DNA of 64,000 bases, taken from Thamnaconus septentrionalis (Eukaryota > Chordata > Actinopteri > Tetraodontiformes > Monacanthidae). Position numbers and translations under genes: made by a program. The number at the start of each line of letters is the position of its first letter. Position 1 is the first letter of the stretch. Of the stretch, positions 12,701-25,799 are shown piece after piece. The stretch is taken from the NCBI GenBank assembly GCA_009823395.1, contig CM020516.1, positions 10,110,001 through 10,174,000 of the forward strand, written 5' to 3'. The notes under the pieces were generated by a model. It worked only from the letters and a program-made list of their open reading frames with translations. It made no database searches and had not been told where the DNA came from.

Positions 12701-15700
12701 TGTAAAAGCAAAAAGTCACCAGAGAAAGTGATACTCAGTAAAGTACAGGTACTTGAAAAATCTAAGTATTTTTATTTTGTTCCTCCCCACCGGAGAGCCA
12801 ATGAAGATGCGAGATGAGTCAGCTGACTGACAGAAGAGGAAGAGGAAGAGGACTCCTGCTGCCCCGCTACCTTGTTGACGCCGTCGGCCATGGCCTGCAG
12901 CGTCAGCTCACGCGGCCCGTCCACCGTCTTGCCGTCATCGGTGGGGCCCCAGCTGGCGCTGTAGATGTCGATGACCTGAGGCATGTGGCTGATGGACGAG
13001 GCCTCGATGATGTCGGTCATGAAGGGCTGGTCCAGCATCCTGATTCCTGGAGGGGGTGGGGGGACCGTTCACAAGCCAGGCTGATTATTACAATCCAGGG
13101 CTTCAGGGGTTTTTTAATAAGCTGCTTCTCATGCCGGACCACAGCGTTGTTAACAGACTCATAGGTGCCTTACGGTAAAACACAGTCTCTATATGATAAT
13201 GTGACATTTCTCAAGAATGCATTTTCAAATGTAAGTTTATTTTTTAAATGTATTTATTTGGGTTGCAAACTTAAATTTTTGCATTTATTTGGGGTAAAAC
13301 TTTTTTTTTCTGTCAAGATGAAATATATTTCTGGCCCAGTAAGGCTGCCTCACTTCTTCTTTCTCCCCCCTTTTTACCTCAGAGTGAATCCACCTCATCA
13401 TACCTTTGATCCTTCCATCATAACCGTTATCAAAACAGTAATTTCCTCGAGCCGGCCGCGCCAGCCTCGTTGTTATTCCTCTCACAGGCCGAACCGAAAC
13501 TGGAGCTCTAATATGACACACACACACTCTGACACATACACGCACACACGCACCTGCCACCTTGGAGTTGTAGGCGACTCCCACACCGCAAATGTTGTTG
13601 TTGGCGGCCGCAGACACCTCTCCGGCACAGCGGGTTCCGTGACTGGTGACAGGAAAGAAAGAGGCAGAGGATGTGTTTTCTTTATCATTATTATTATTAT
13701 TATTAAGGTGTAGTGTGGTGAAGGGAAGGATTTGCATGAATTTGCATCAATCTGCAGAAATGTGGGAGTTGAGTTTGAGGATGCTAATCGCATTTCTGAT
13801 GACTTTGTGCGACACCGCGATGAGGGAATCCACCACTAGAAAAGGCGTGGGGTTCACTGCACCAATCCGCATTAACGTTATAATTTCTGTGACCTTACGA
13901 AAGATGAGCAGGTTTTCTTTTTTTCTTTTCTTTTTAAATCAAGACATTAATCCATCTTCGGCCTGATTGTGTGTTTGCACACGTCTGCGTTTTTATTTTT
14001 TTCGCCGCGCGCCGCCGTGCGATGTGTATCTACTCCCCGTCCCCTCCCCCCAGCCCCCCCCACTCTCCCGCAGGGACACTGCAGAGAGAGAGAGAGTCAA
14101 CCCCTCTCTCCCAGCATGCTTTGCTACAGCCAGCCGCGGCTATTTATAACATCCAGCTGATTAGCCGTCGAGTTTGTGCCCGACAGTCAGCAACTGCTAC
14201 AATGGCAAACCCAAACACTCCCTCATCACTCCCACACACGCGCGCACACACACACACGCACGGATGCAGCTGAGGCAGATGGAGACACAGAGCCGGAATA
14301 GGAGGGCGGAGGAGGTGCGGACAAAGGATGTGTTCCTTTTTTTTTTCTGTCCCTCTCTTGGACACGTGTTGCCGTGACAGTGGATCACCCGCTGCGAATC
14401 GGTGATGGGGCTCAGATAAGACGCTATCAGACAGAAAGACGCCGCCGCCAGCGCTGGCGACGGCCGCGAGAGCGGTCCAGCCAGACCTCCCATTGGCTAC
14501 GAGGCCCCTAAAGTGCGCACGTAATAACAGGCATCATGTTTCCCATCATGTTGTGCAGGACAATAGCCGGGTTTGCGCGGGCAGCCACCGTGCCTGATGT
14601 GCATAGAAAATCAATAGAGGCTCCAGGATGTGTAAACAGGCTTGTCGCTGGGTGGGTGAGCTTTACCTGTTGAACCAGTCGTCTGTGTAGCGCGGAAATG
14701 GGTAGGGGTCGTTGCTGCTGAAGTCGTAGCTGGCGTCGGCGTTCTGAAAAGGAGCAAAACAGGCGCGTTTCACGAACACATTAACGTCACCGAAAACAAC
14801 AGCAACTGTTGACGAATGAATGGAGGGTTCGGTTATTGTCACTGGGGGCCACGTTGTTCTTGACATGGAGATAGGCTGGCTGCACGGTGAGCAGCACGCT
14901 TTTGCCTCTGCTTAGTGAAAGCAATTTCAAAAATTCAATGGCAACAATAACAACAATAGCGAAGACAATTAGCAATTAGCATTCCAATGCAGCTAGTATA
15001 AGGCATTGTCAAATAGGAAGCCAACATAATGAGGTGTTACTTCTATGTAATAAGGTTTGACTATGACTAGCATTACTATTAATATTACATTTAAATTATC
15101 ATAAAATAGTTTGCATGCTAACATGCTAGGCTATGCTGAAACATAGGTGGGTTTGAAACAGAACTAAGAGCTGTATACTGTGTAAAAGCTATACAAATAC
15201 TAATTGATTTTGCAATAAACAAGAGAAGAAGAAGAAGAACAACAAGAGGAGCTATAATTTAGTCTTCATTACAAAACCTACATTTGAAACTAGGTTCTAT
15301 CTTCCTTTGTCAGATGTTACACAATTAGCCTGCCTTATCAAATTATCTCTTAAAAATAACATCTTCTCATTTCTTTATTACTTTTATAGCAGTGACTAAT
15401 CTGACTATCAGTGGGTTGCTGACATGAAACCAGGCCAGTTTCGTCCTTGCTTGAATCCACACGGTTGAAACAAGCCAACCAGCCGCGGGCTGCGCCGCAT
15501 CTCTGTCTCTTCCAACGAGATCTCCAAAACAGGAACGGCTCTCTACCGAAAACACATCAGTGAAGGAGGGGGGGTACAGTTCTAAATCTGTTTTTGGAGA
15601 AGAAAAGAATGGAAGAAAAAAACAAAAACCGGCTGAACATAAATGTAACTTACAAATCTCTTTGCCCCGTGGCCAGTGCTAATGTGAAGTAACGGCGGGG

Positions 15701-17422
15701 GTTCGGAGCTGAGAACATAACGGCCCCGTCGCCGCCGTCAGAATCTAATTCCACACGGCCGGTAAAGTAAAAGGAGCAGAACAAACAGCAGCGGAAGGAG
15801 GAGACGCTGGAGACGCGTCTGCTGGGAGACGGCAGCGCTGTCAACATAATTATCAGAATGGCCGTGTCTGATGGAAACACACAAACACACACACACAGAG
15901 GCAGGCAGGCAGGCAGCACGATGAACAGACACCCTTGAGATTGTCTGATGTGTTTTCTTTCCGTGCGGCAACACTGTGGAAGGTTATTCACACCATCTGC
16001 TCTGACCTCTCTTTCGCCTCTCTGACTTCTTTTCTTTCTTTTCTCCTCTGCTGTCGGCGCTCGACATTGAGCGCTGACAGCACCGGCAGTGGACACGTCT
16101 ACTGGCCACTGACGACCGGAAAGATCATTAAATTGGATTTCAAGCAATTAATCCCTCAGTTTATTTACTTATTTATGTTTTTTACGGTTAGGTCATACTG
16201 CGAACGCGTCATCTTAACCGTCAAACTTCCCACTTGTTGCACTGAAGGGTTTCTGATGGTCTCTCGTGTGCTTGTACGTTGTTTTTTTTCCAATCTACAT
16301 AGAAACCGGAGACAGGAAATCACTCTCCTGTTCCTCCAGCTCATATCTCGATCCATCAATAACACTCTGCGTCGGGTGTCTGCCGGCCAGTAATGGATTG
16401 GACCAGTCTGGGCCACCTCAACCTCTCCCCAGCGAACCTCCGTCGGCTCATCACGATCTGAGTGAACCCTTGAGAGCCGCCACCGCCGCTGCCGCGGTCG
16501 AGGCCGAAGCCTTGTTGTCTCAGTTAAATATAAAAGGTCTGACACAAATGCATTGAATTGCCTCGACAAAAAGACCATGGCAAAGACAGAAATTGCATTT
16601 GGTTCTTAGGGGTTTTTGGAAACTGCAATCTGAATTCAAATTCAAAAAACTTTATTTGTCTCCAGAGGGCAATTAAAAGGCACATAGAGCAGCGGTGTTA
16701 CACAGGGCAGGATTAGTGCAAAAATCGCAAGTGCAATTTGAATTTCGGTTCCCTTTGTGACATCAAATCGGGTTGATTTTCAGAATTTTTTCAGTATGAC
16801 AGCCGCAAAATATTCTGCACTGCTTGCATTGTGTAACACGTCGACCAACTTCCGCCTCCTCTCCCAAATTCATGCTGTGTATGGATTTCTACAGAGAGTG
16901 GGACAAAATGCAAAATAACAAATACTTGGTCTTTGCACATAAACGGTCTGAGACAACAACCCAGCGATTGACGTCGGAGCTGCTGAAGCGAAGCAAAGCA
17001 AAGACAATTTGAGCGTTGCGACTGTCGCGTGGAAGTAAATGGACTAATTATGTCACTTTGCAAAATGGTCGTGCAGCTGGAGAAAACGCATCAACGGTTG
17101 AGAGCGACAGTTCAGGTTCCGTGTATAAATGCGGCGTAAAAAAAATAAAATAAAATAGGAGGCGTCACAAAGACTCGACTCACACACGACCTCACACTCC
17201 TCCTCACATGGTATTGAGACACATCTCAGAAGCCGTCGGTCATGACAGGGCTTCACCGTGACATACACGCACAGAGTCCTTGGCGATCTCCATCATCCCA
17301 AAGCATTTCATCCTCTTTGTGTAGGTGATAGCGAACAACGGGAGGCAGGGAGATGGCTGGCTGTGTGGCTCTGCAAAACACCATGACGACTGTAACAAAG
17401 CCAGATTTCACACACAGACACA

Positions 17423-17457
<35 letters not shown>

Positions 17458-20400
17458 CGACTTTTCCTTGTCCTGCGCTCGCTCCCCAGAGTGACACATT
17501 TCGCTTCTCCGCCAACGTGATCCATCAGTCCAGCCGAGTTTGCTCCTCCATCGCCGCAGCTCAGCGGAGGTTATTTTTGGGCCGGGCCTCACGTCTGTTC
17601 ACAGGCGAGACGATTGCAACGGCTGGCGGGCGCTGGGAGTGCATGCAGAACATGCACATGTGCACGCTGAAGGCGCTGGATTGAGCACAATGCAAGTGTG
17701 CGTCTGGGCCGAAAGGGACCGACACGTGTTGTTTTTAATGGGAAATGTTAACTTCTCTATGGAAAATTCCTAATCAAATTGGCAATTGAGCAAACTCTGC
17801 CACGTGATGGGCAGATTTGCAATGTTTTGGAGCAGCGATGTGCAGCTCCTGACAAAAGTCCATCTTTTTCTTCTTTTACAAGCTTCAGAAAATGTGTGCT
17901 ATAAGTGGAAGGCCTGGAAATCACCCACTTGTGACATCACCAAGGGCACTGACGCATCACTCGTAAGCTTTTCCACGCTGGTGATGCCTTCCACCAGGTA
18001 AGAACTGTTTTTATTCACAGTGCAATGAACAAGGTATAATTTTAGCAAAAAAGCTAAAAAGAGATTTTCACAGGAAGCTGGGTTTTTTTCTTTTTGTTAA
18101 GTAAAGTGCTTAATTTCTACAAAAAAGTCAGAGATCTGAAAATAGGTAGAAATTGGTCCTTTTAAAAGGCTTTGGGGTTTTATTTAAAAAGCAGCATGAC
18201 TCACTTTCTAAGAATCAAATGAAAAGAAAAGAAAGAAAGAAAATTTATACTTTTCCTTTTCTTGGATCCCAGATTATGACACAACACACGAAACTGGGCT
18301 GCCCTGCCAAATTCGGCCTTCTGCATTTTCTGCTCGAAGGCAGCAGCACCTCTTGTCCTTTAGTTGTTTTTCTCTCGCTTTTATCAGCATCCTGGCGACG
18401 GAGCGTCACATTATGCAGCGCCAACTTCCCTGCCATTATCTCCGCCTTGACAGATCGGCCTGCCATTGTGCCCGAGCAGTGCAGTTGTGCATTAACATTA
18501 AACAGCTTGGCCGGCCAGCTGCCTGTCTCCGCGTCCTCCAGCGATGCAAAAGGGGACGCAGTGAGCCACCGAGCTGACTGGGGATGTGGCCGTCGCGGCT
18601 GAAGGGCTGAAGTTTCAGGTGAGAACGCTGGTGTGAAAACCCAAAAACGCAGAGGTACTCACATAGTTGGATGCCAGGTCCGGGTGCAGGTAGTCGATGC
18701 CTGAAATGGGATTTGAACATAATTCAGGAGGGTTCAAATTAAGCAGTAGAGCACATTAGCATTTAACACGTTAAGCTCCAAAGCCTGCCATTACTCGACC
18801 AACTTGCAAAATGTTGAGCAAACGTCTAACTGAATAAATTTGAAGAACCAAAATATCATTATATTCTTCAATGCTTTGTGGGTAACACAAAAGGTTTATC
18901 TCATGATTCATCTAATTCTACTAGATTTTAGTGTGAGCTGTCAGTTTAGTGTGGTGATTGGCCTCAGACTGGGATAAGCTAGTCAAATATCAATGCATAA
19001 AAAATAACAAATCCTGGGTCGTTCCACATAAACTATGTTTGGAGTACCTAAAGCAAACCAAAGACAACTTGAGTTTCGCAACAGTCATGTAAATGTAATG
19101 CAAATGTAAATGTAAATTTACTAATTATGTCACTTTGCAAAATGGAAGGGCAGCTGGTGAAAACGTATCCGCGCCTGTGAGCAACGGTTCAGGCTCCATT
19201 TGGCACTTGAGTAAAAATGGAATTTAGATGGAAATTACAAGAATCAAAATATCACGGAAATAACATACACATTCTTCAAAGTAACCTTCCCACTGCAGTA
19301 AACAAAAAAAAAAGAAAGGCCCACAGCTTATTCCAGCGTGAATAATTTATTCCTCTATCGCGTGTTCAGGGGTGTGAAAACACAGCGCTCACCGTCGTCC
19401 ATAATGGCAATGACGACTCCTCTGCCCGTGTAGCCCAGCTGCCAGGCCTCGGCCACGTTCAGGTCCAGCCCCGGGGTCCCGTCTGCCTGACCCGTGTTTA
19501 TCTGCTCAGTCACAAAACACGGATGATGTCACCTCTGAGTCAATATCGCCCATTAGAGAGGAAAACAAGTCGACGGGGACGGACCGGTTGTGCAAATGGG
19601 GGAGAGTTTTGGTGAGGAAGCTAAATGTCAGCGACACACAAGCTCCTCCCACTGGCGAGGAAAAGTCACGGTTGCCAGTCTGGGTGAACAAGCGGGGAGG
19701 AAAACCGGGTGACGCAAAAGCGGCAACGGGCTAATTAGAGATTGAAGGATGCTGCCGACGCACGGTGCCGCTGCGACTGGGGAACGTGGTCGAGTTGTGG
19801 AGTAATTAAGGTCGGAGGAATGTGGTGCCGTTGTGGAAAGGTCAGTCCCCGGCGTGCAGACAGCTGCTCGGCTGATTACTCACCAGGTACCACTGCTTGG
19901 TGAACAGGGGGTCGCTCATGTTGACCTCGATGTCATTGAGATTCCTGTAGCCGCGCTTCTGGCGGCCAAAACCCTCCTGATCTGAGACATTCTTCACCTG
20001 CGGAGCAAAAGTGAAGAGAAAGCATGCGGTCAGGGTCGCCGCTGAGGGAGGGACCGGACCGACGGGATCCAAACACAAGCCTGGACGGGAAAACCGTGCA
20101 GTGCCACTGAGGACGCCTCAGTTCTGGAAGTTCTGATCAGTGAGGCTGCAGCTGCTGGCCAAGGCTGTTTAATGGTCCAGTGTGTAAAATTTGGCTTGTT
20201 AGGTGGTTTTCCTTAAATTTTATACACTGGACCTTTAAACCACCACAATAGGATTATAGGTAATGTCATTGTTGTTGTTGTTGTTGTTGTTTTTCTCCCT
20301 GCAAAAGGCCATGTTAGTTACGCTCTCACAACTAGGCCCTGTGTCCCTTTGAATCATCAGCGACACTCCGAGTGAGTTGAATCACCAGCAAGAACTGCCG

Positions 20401-23400
20401 CCATAACACTTGTCAGGCAAATAACATAGGAGGGAGTGCGTAAGTGACAGGGATAGATGTCACGGCTAAAACTCGAGGAGGGTTTTAATAGAGGGGTGGC
20501 TGGCGACAAAATTACAAGGCATCTTTTTCTGCAGGCGCACCCCCGGATTCCAAGAAAATGACAGAAAATGACCCGACCTGGTATCCCATTGGTCCCTTTA
20601 CATACGAGGACAGGCGATCTTGAAATCTGTTTCAAATAGGTTGTATCATTTTCTGTCTGAACCTTGTATGTCTCCCTGTCATATTAAAACACCCTTTTTC
20701 GCACTACAGCAATCTCACTTTCTTGTTAGTTTTTCAACACACTGATGGCAGACTTTTTCTTTCTGTCTTTTTTTTTCTTTTTTCTTTTTTCTTTTTTTAA
20801 GAGGCTCTCTGTTTATCCCTTTTGGCAAATTCACTCTCGAGCCGGAGGCATTGTCCGGTGTGCTTACCATCACAGATAAGCGGGCAGAGCAAGCACTTAA
20901 GATAGCCATTTGAAACGGCCCAACCCCATTCATCCGCATCTTTCTTTTATGGCACACTCTAGGCAATCACAAAGCACACACGCTGTAAATCAGCACGTCA
21001 ACAGGCTGTTGAAATGCAAACTGCTCCTTTAAAAAAAAAGAAGAAGAAGAAAGAAAAGACACCCACGCAAGCGACGTTTTCGGCTTTCTGTGACGACTTC
21101 AATGCCAAATCGTCTCGTCATTAAATTCAGGATAGGAGGCTACCGGGAATTCTCTTCACGATCCCTGCAGCTTTTTTTCATGCTGCCAACCCACCACCGT
21201 GAGTTGGCAGGAGAGCTGGTATTTCCCCGGCGAGACGGCGGGTCACGCTGCCCGGTGCCCACTCACAGTCACAAAGACAGGAAGCACGCACCGTCGCATC
21301 ACTGCTCACAACGCTCCAGTTCACTTCGAATCAGAACGCGGCGCCACCAGCATCTCATCACCGCTCCGTCCTGGCTTTCCCCAGGGCACGAACCTTTCAG
21401 CGGCACAGACTGCTGCTCGGAATCCAGTCGTAATATTAATGTTACGTCTGTCTATCGGAAACCTTGTTTAAACATGCCGAATTTCAGGCTTGCACCTTTA
21501 TTGATTCCAAAATTAGAAGATAGATTTTCTAAAAATGCTTTGGTTTAGCAGTATGTTTTGAGCCTCCAACGCCCGGCGTGGTCATACCCTGGTTCTCCCG
21601 CAGCTGCACCTGATTTCAGCCACTCAGCTCTGATTAGCTCCCTTTCCAGAGTCAGAGTGGGATTCGGCACTGCTGTTAATCACAGAGTACAGCTGACCAG
21701 GCCTTTTTGCACGATTAAAGCGTTGTCCCTGCTGCATGAGTTATTGTCCATATCGCGCAGCAGTTATTAACTGGAGCAAGTTCACAATGGAGGAAAATGT
21801 AAAGAAGTGCACTCCTCACACCGTGACGGCGATAAATGCGCTCCAAATGAGCGCGGGGCACAATGAATCATCTCATGTGCATTTAGTGCACTGCATTTAG
21901 TCAAATGAGTGCATGCAGACGGCGGCTGAGAAGCAGAATGTGGGTCAGAAAGTGTGGAAGGAAACTGTCCAACATCTTTTTGCTGAGTAATTTCTTGTGT
22001 GTGTGTGTGTGTTCTAAGACTCTGTGGAGCTCATATCAAGAGGAAAAGGACAAGGAATCCCAGAAGAAGGAGGGCCGGGGGAGGAAAACATGATGGCTGA
22101 GTCGGAAGTGGGTCACCGCTAATAGAGCACATAAAGAACCGGACCACCGGTACATTTAGTCCTGCCGCTCAAAGAAAATTTTTTTCTTCCTAGATCTAAC
22201 AAAGGTGTAAAGAATCATTTAAAAAAAAAAAAAAAGACGAGTCCTGAGCAATTTGAAACACTCTTCACCTTCTAAGTAGGCTGCACTGGCGCCTGTTTTG
22301 CCATCAATGAACGTCCTGCTGGAATCGAGGGGCGTGGCGCTGAGATATGACAGCGAGCAGCGGCCGAGACCCTTCAGCGTGAAAAACAGGCGCCATTAAA
22401 CCGGACCAGCTGACCCCCATCCATTCCAGGGCACCGCAGGAATCAATAACCGGCGTGTTGCATATGAGCATGTCAAGCGTCTGATTAAAACCCCGGCATC
22501 TGGAACAAAGACCCGGCCGTGTCCTTGCTGTCTCATCTCCATTAGCCGCATTAGCTCGGTGAGGTGGCCGCCGTTTATTTTTTCATTAGCACCTCTATCA
22601 AACTGCAATTAGACGGACCGGTTGACTGCCTGCAGCAGGACCTCCAGATTGTTTTTGTTTGTTCGTTTTGCTGAGCCAGTGCTCGGCAGAAAAAAGAAAA
22701 AAAAAGCGTTTGTTGTTTCCATCTTCATGAAGCTCTCGACTCAAGAAAAAATTAGGATATAAAAAAGCCCCATCGGGGATATTGATTTTTTTAACAACCA
22801 GTTTTCAAGTGTTTATAAGTACATAGCGTGTGAAAAAGATGCAGCGTGCTGTCTGCAAGTGCCTCTTCAGACAATGACATTCCGTCTCTGCAAGATGAGA
22901 GAGCAGCGTTAAGGCATCAGCTGAACAGCATCGCCCTCCTTAATTATATCACTTTTTTTCCTCCCACAATCAAATGTGAAGTCGGCGCCGTCTGCGCCTG
23001 CTCTTTTGCTGCTGGATACGATAATTGTATCATCGCCGCGCTCCACTACAATAAATTCAATATAACTGCCCATTATAGTGACATCATGCTTAATTGTGAA
23101 ACAGCCTTTCTGTTTTATAAAGTCGTGGGCATGAGTCATGTTTTTTTTTTTAATCCCCCGTCGTGGTTTTCCTCTCACCGCAGGTCTTGCCGCCGATTAC
23201 TGCAGCTGCAGCAGCGGCAGCAGTGGCAGCAGCGGCAGCTCGATCGTTACTGGGCTCCGGCGCGGCCTGCGCTCCCGTTACGAGGTGCACTTGCTCTTAC
23301 CTACGGTGTGCAACCTGCTGCTTACTATCGGTTGATGCTATTCCACAGGCAGCGGTTGTAACTGGCGGTTAGGTCTGAGCTCCTGCTGTCTTCCGTCCGT

Positions 23401-25765
23401 CTCCAACCAGTCTGTCAGTGAGAAAATATAGCAACCAGCCTGCTTTGACATGTTCAAAGTCACCTCGACCCCGATACTTCCTTTTGGACTTTTGTTGGAC
23501 TTGCTTTTGCTGCCATGTGATTTGTTAAATAGATAGCGTTAGAAAGCAATTGCATATTCTATCTAATAAAGTGGCCCAAGGAGATAATAATAAAATCGCA
23601 TGAGTTCTTTACAGATGTACAAATGACAGCTGGTTTAAATATAGATTCTTGGGAAGGTCTCAGCCTGGTACAACATTCACAGAGTTGTCTCAGTTTCCAG
23701 GACGTTTCTTTGCGAGCACCTGAAGGCTGTTCGAGGAAACAGAACGACTTCTCGTCCTTTCGGGCTCAAAGCATCGTCAGCGCTGCGGCGAAGCCTCCGT
23801 GCGGTTGGTGTCCTTGCGTGGGGCGGGCGCATCAGATATTCAGGACTTTCCTCGCCCTCAGCCACAGCCCCCCCATGGGACTCCTTTCACAGTCGGCGCT
23901 GATGCTTTTCTAGCCCGAACGCCTTAATACCGGAGCCGACTGCGGCTTTGGAGCGCGAACCTTTTTCCTTCGTGTGGCATACCAATGAAGACGCCACATT
24001 TCACCCTGACGCCGCTATCGGGTGAGGTGGCCAACGTAGATGTGGACCCCTGACAAGGTTTGCCTTTTCTCCCCTTACGGGTTAGCAGTGGAGTCATTGG
24101 TTATCCTTTTACTCCTCTACACTCAGTTCAGAGCTGCCGCCAGTGTTGACTGAACAAAAACAATCATGCGCCCTCTCTTTCGTTTGGACAGGCCTTATTA
24201 ATACCCTTTATTCTATTAACAACGGCGTATTTCTGCTGCACTGCACAATTAGAGGCAGATTCATTCTCTCGATCTTGGCCTCATTGCATTGTGCGTTCGT
24301 CAATACTCCCTTCGTCGCTGCGGCTTTCACTTCACAACCGCCCTGTCTGACCTGCATAGTGTTGTTTTTTTTCCCCCCGTCTTGCATAACAACTGTTTTG
24401 ATGTCAACAGACCAGGTGCATCCAGTTCATGTTAACCCGTGAGGAGACGACGCTGCCTTTCAAAAAGCTCTCGAAAACCCAAGAAAAGCGACAATAAGCA
24501 ACACGAGCTCGAAAAGCTTAGCATCATCTGGACACCTTAGGGAGGGTTTTTCTATATGTTGACGATGCAATTCAAAGTGTTTGTTGTAACAGTGATCAGG
24601 CTAAATTGGGGGGAGAAATACAACGATGCAAGGTTTTTCCGACAACAGTCATCGAGGTCGCGTGAAGTCGGCGGCGATCCTCCGAAAGTCCCCACAGCGG
24701 CGTCCACTCACCCTGACGTCTTTCTGAAGCCGCTGTCTGCCGCGTGCGCTGCGCTTACTCCGCCTCTTTGAAGTGTCCTGAGGATAGAAGTGAAACAGCC
24801 CCTCTCCGAAGGGAAGCTGCAGAGAAAGAAAGAAAGACGGAAAGAAAGAGAGGGACAAAGAAAGAAGGGCAAAGTGAATCAGGAGCCGGGGAGATAAGGG
24901 GTGGACGGCACGGAGGCGAGAATGGAAATGCCAGACGGAATGAGAAAGAAACACAATAGATAATAATGATTGAATGGGCGGCGGCTCGTTCTGCAGGTGG
25001 GGACAATGGCCGTCGTTTCCACCCTCGGCTTTTCGCTGAGGGTGTTCGTGAAGACGGCCGCCGTGATGAATCGGGAGGGCAGGCAGATGAGATGCATCAG
25101 CCCCGACGCCCCCCCCCCCACTAAACCCCACCACCGTTTGGAGATTAAAGACGCTCCTCTTGCGCCTCAGTATCAGTCAAGGTTCGGCTCAGTCCGAAGA
25201 ATAAACAACTCTCGGACGCGCCTGTTAGTTGCAGTGTGGAAATGATTTTTTGTCATGTCATTTTTATTCAGAGATTATTCTTATCTCTCGGAGCTGTGCG
25301 TAATTCTGTTGTGTTTGTGGTGGAAAATGAAGGGGAGGGAAACACAAACACGCTGCACCGTATTGCTTCACACCAGCCGTGTGCTGATTTGAGGCTTTAA
25401 GGTTGTATTTTGGACCCCCCCCCCCTCGCCCGCCACCTTCTCAGCACGTTGGTCTCCGTCTTCTTAATCAGGATGGAAGACAATTCGCAAGGCGCATACA
25501 TTGTTTAATGGCGCATATTCCCATTTGGACGAATATAGCAGCTGATTACATAACCTGGGAGGCAAGGAGGCAGAAGATGGGGGGAGGGGATGGGGGAGAG
25601 AGGGAGGGGCCGGGGGAAGGAGGAAGGTGGGGGAGCCCACGGTTCCCCTCTCGCAGAGGATAATGAGCAGCTAGCAACAAAAAAAAAATTCGAGCTTTTG
25701 ATGAGTTACAGATTGAACTGGCGAGAATTGTGTGTGTGTGTGTGTGTGTGCGAGATTGTGTGTGT

Positions 25766-25799
<34 letters not shown>

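Noticed and set aside
13165..13713. 182-aa plus-strand open frame
   Set aside because: It overlaps pcsk2 exon 7 on the opposite strand and CA repeats; no domain is visible.
15650..16147. 165-aa minus-strand open frame in pcsk2 intron 5
   Set aside because: No domain, Ser/Cys/Val-rich frame created by a CA repeat area, no supporting splice sites.
22846..23361. 171-aa plus-strand open frame in pcsk2 intron 2
   Set aside because: Composition and the Gln/Arg run come from CAG/GCAGC repeats; no homology recognised. The segment may instead be a conserved non-coding element.
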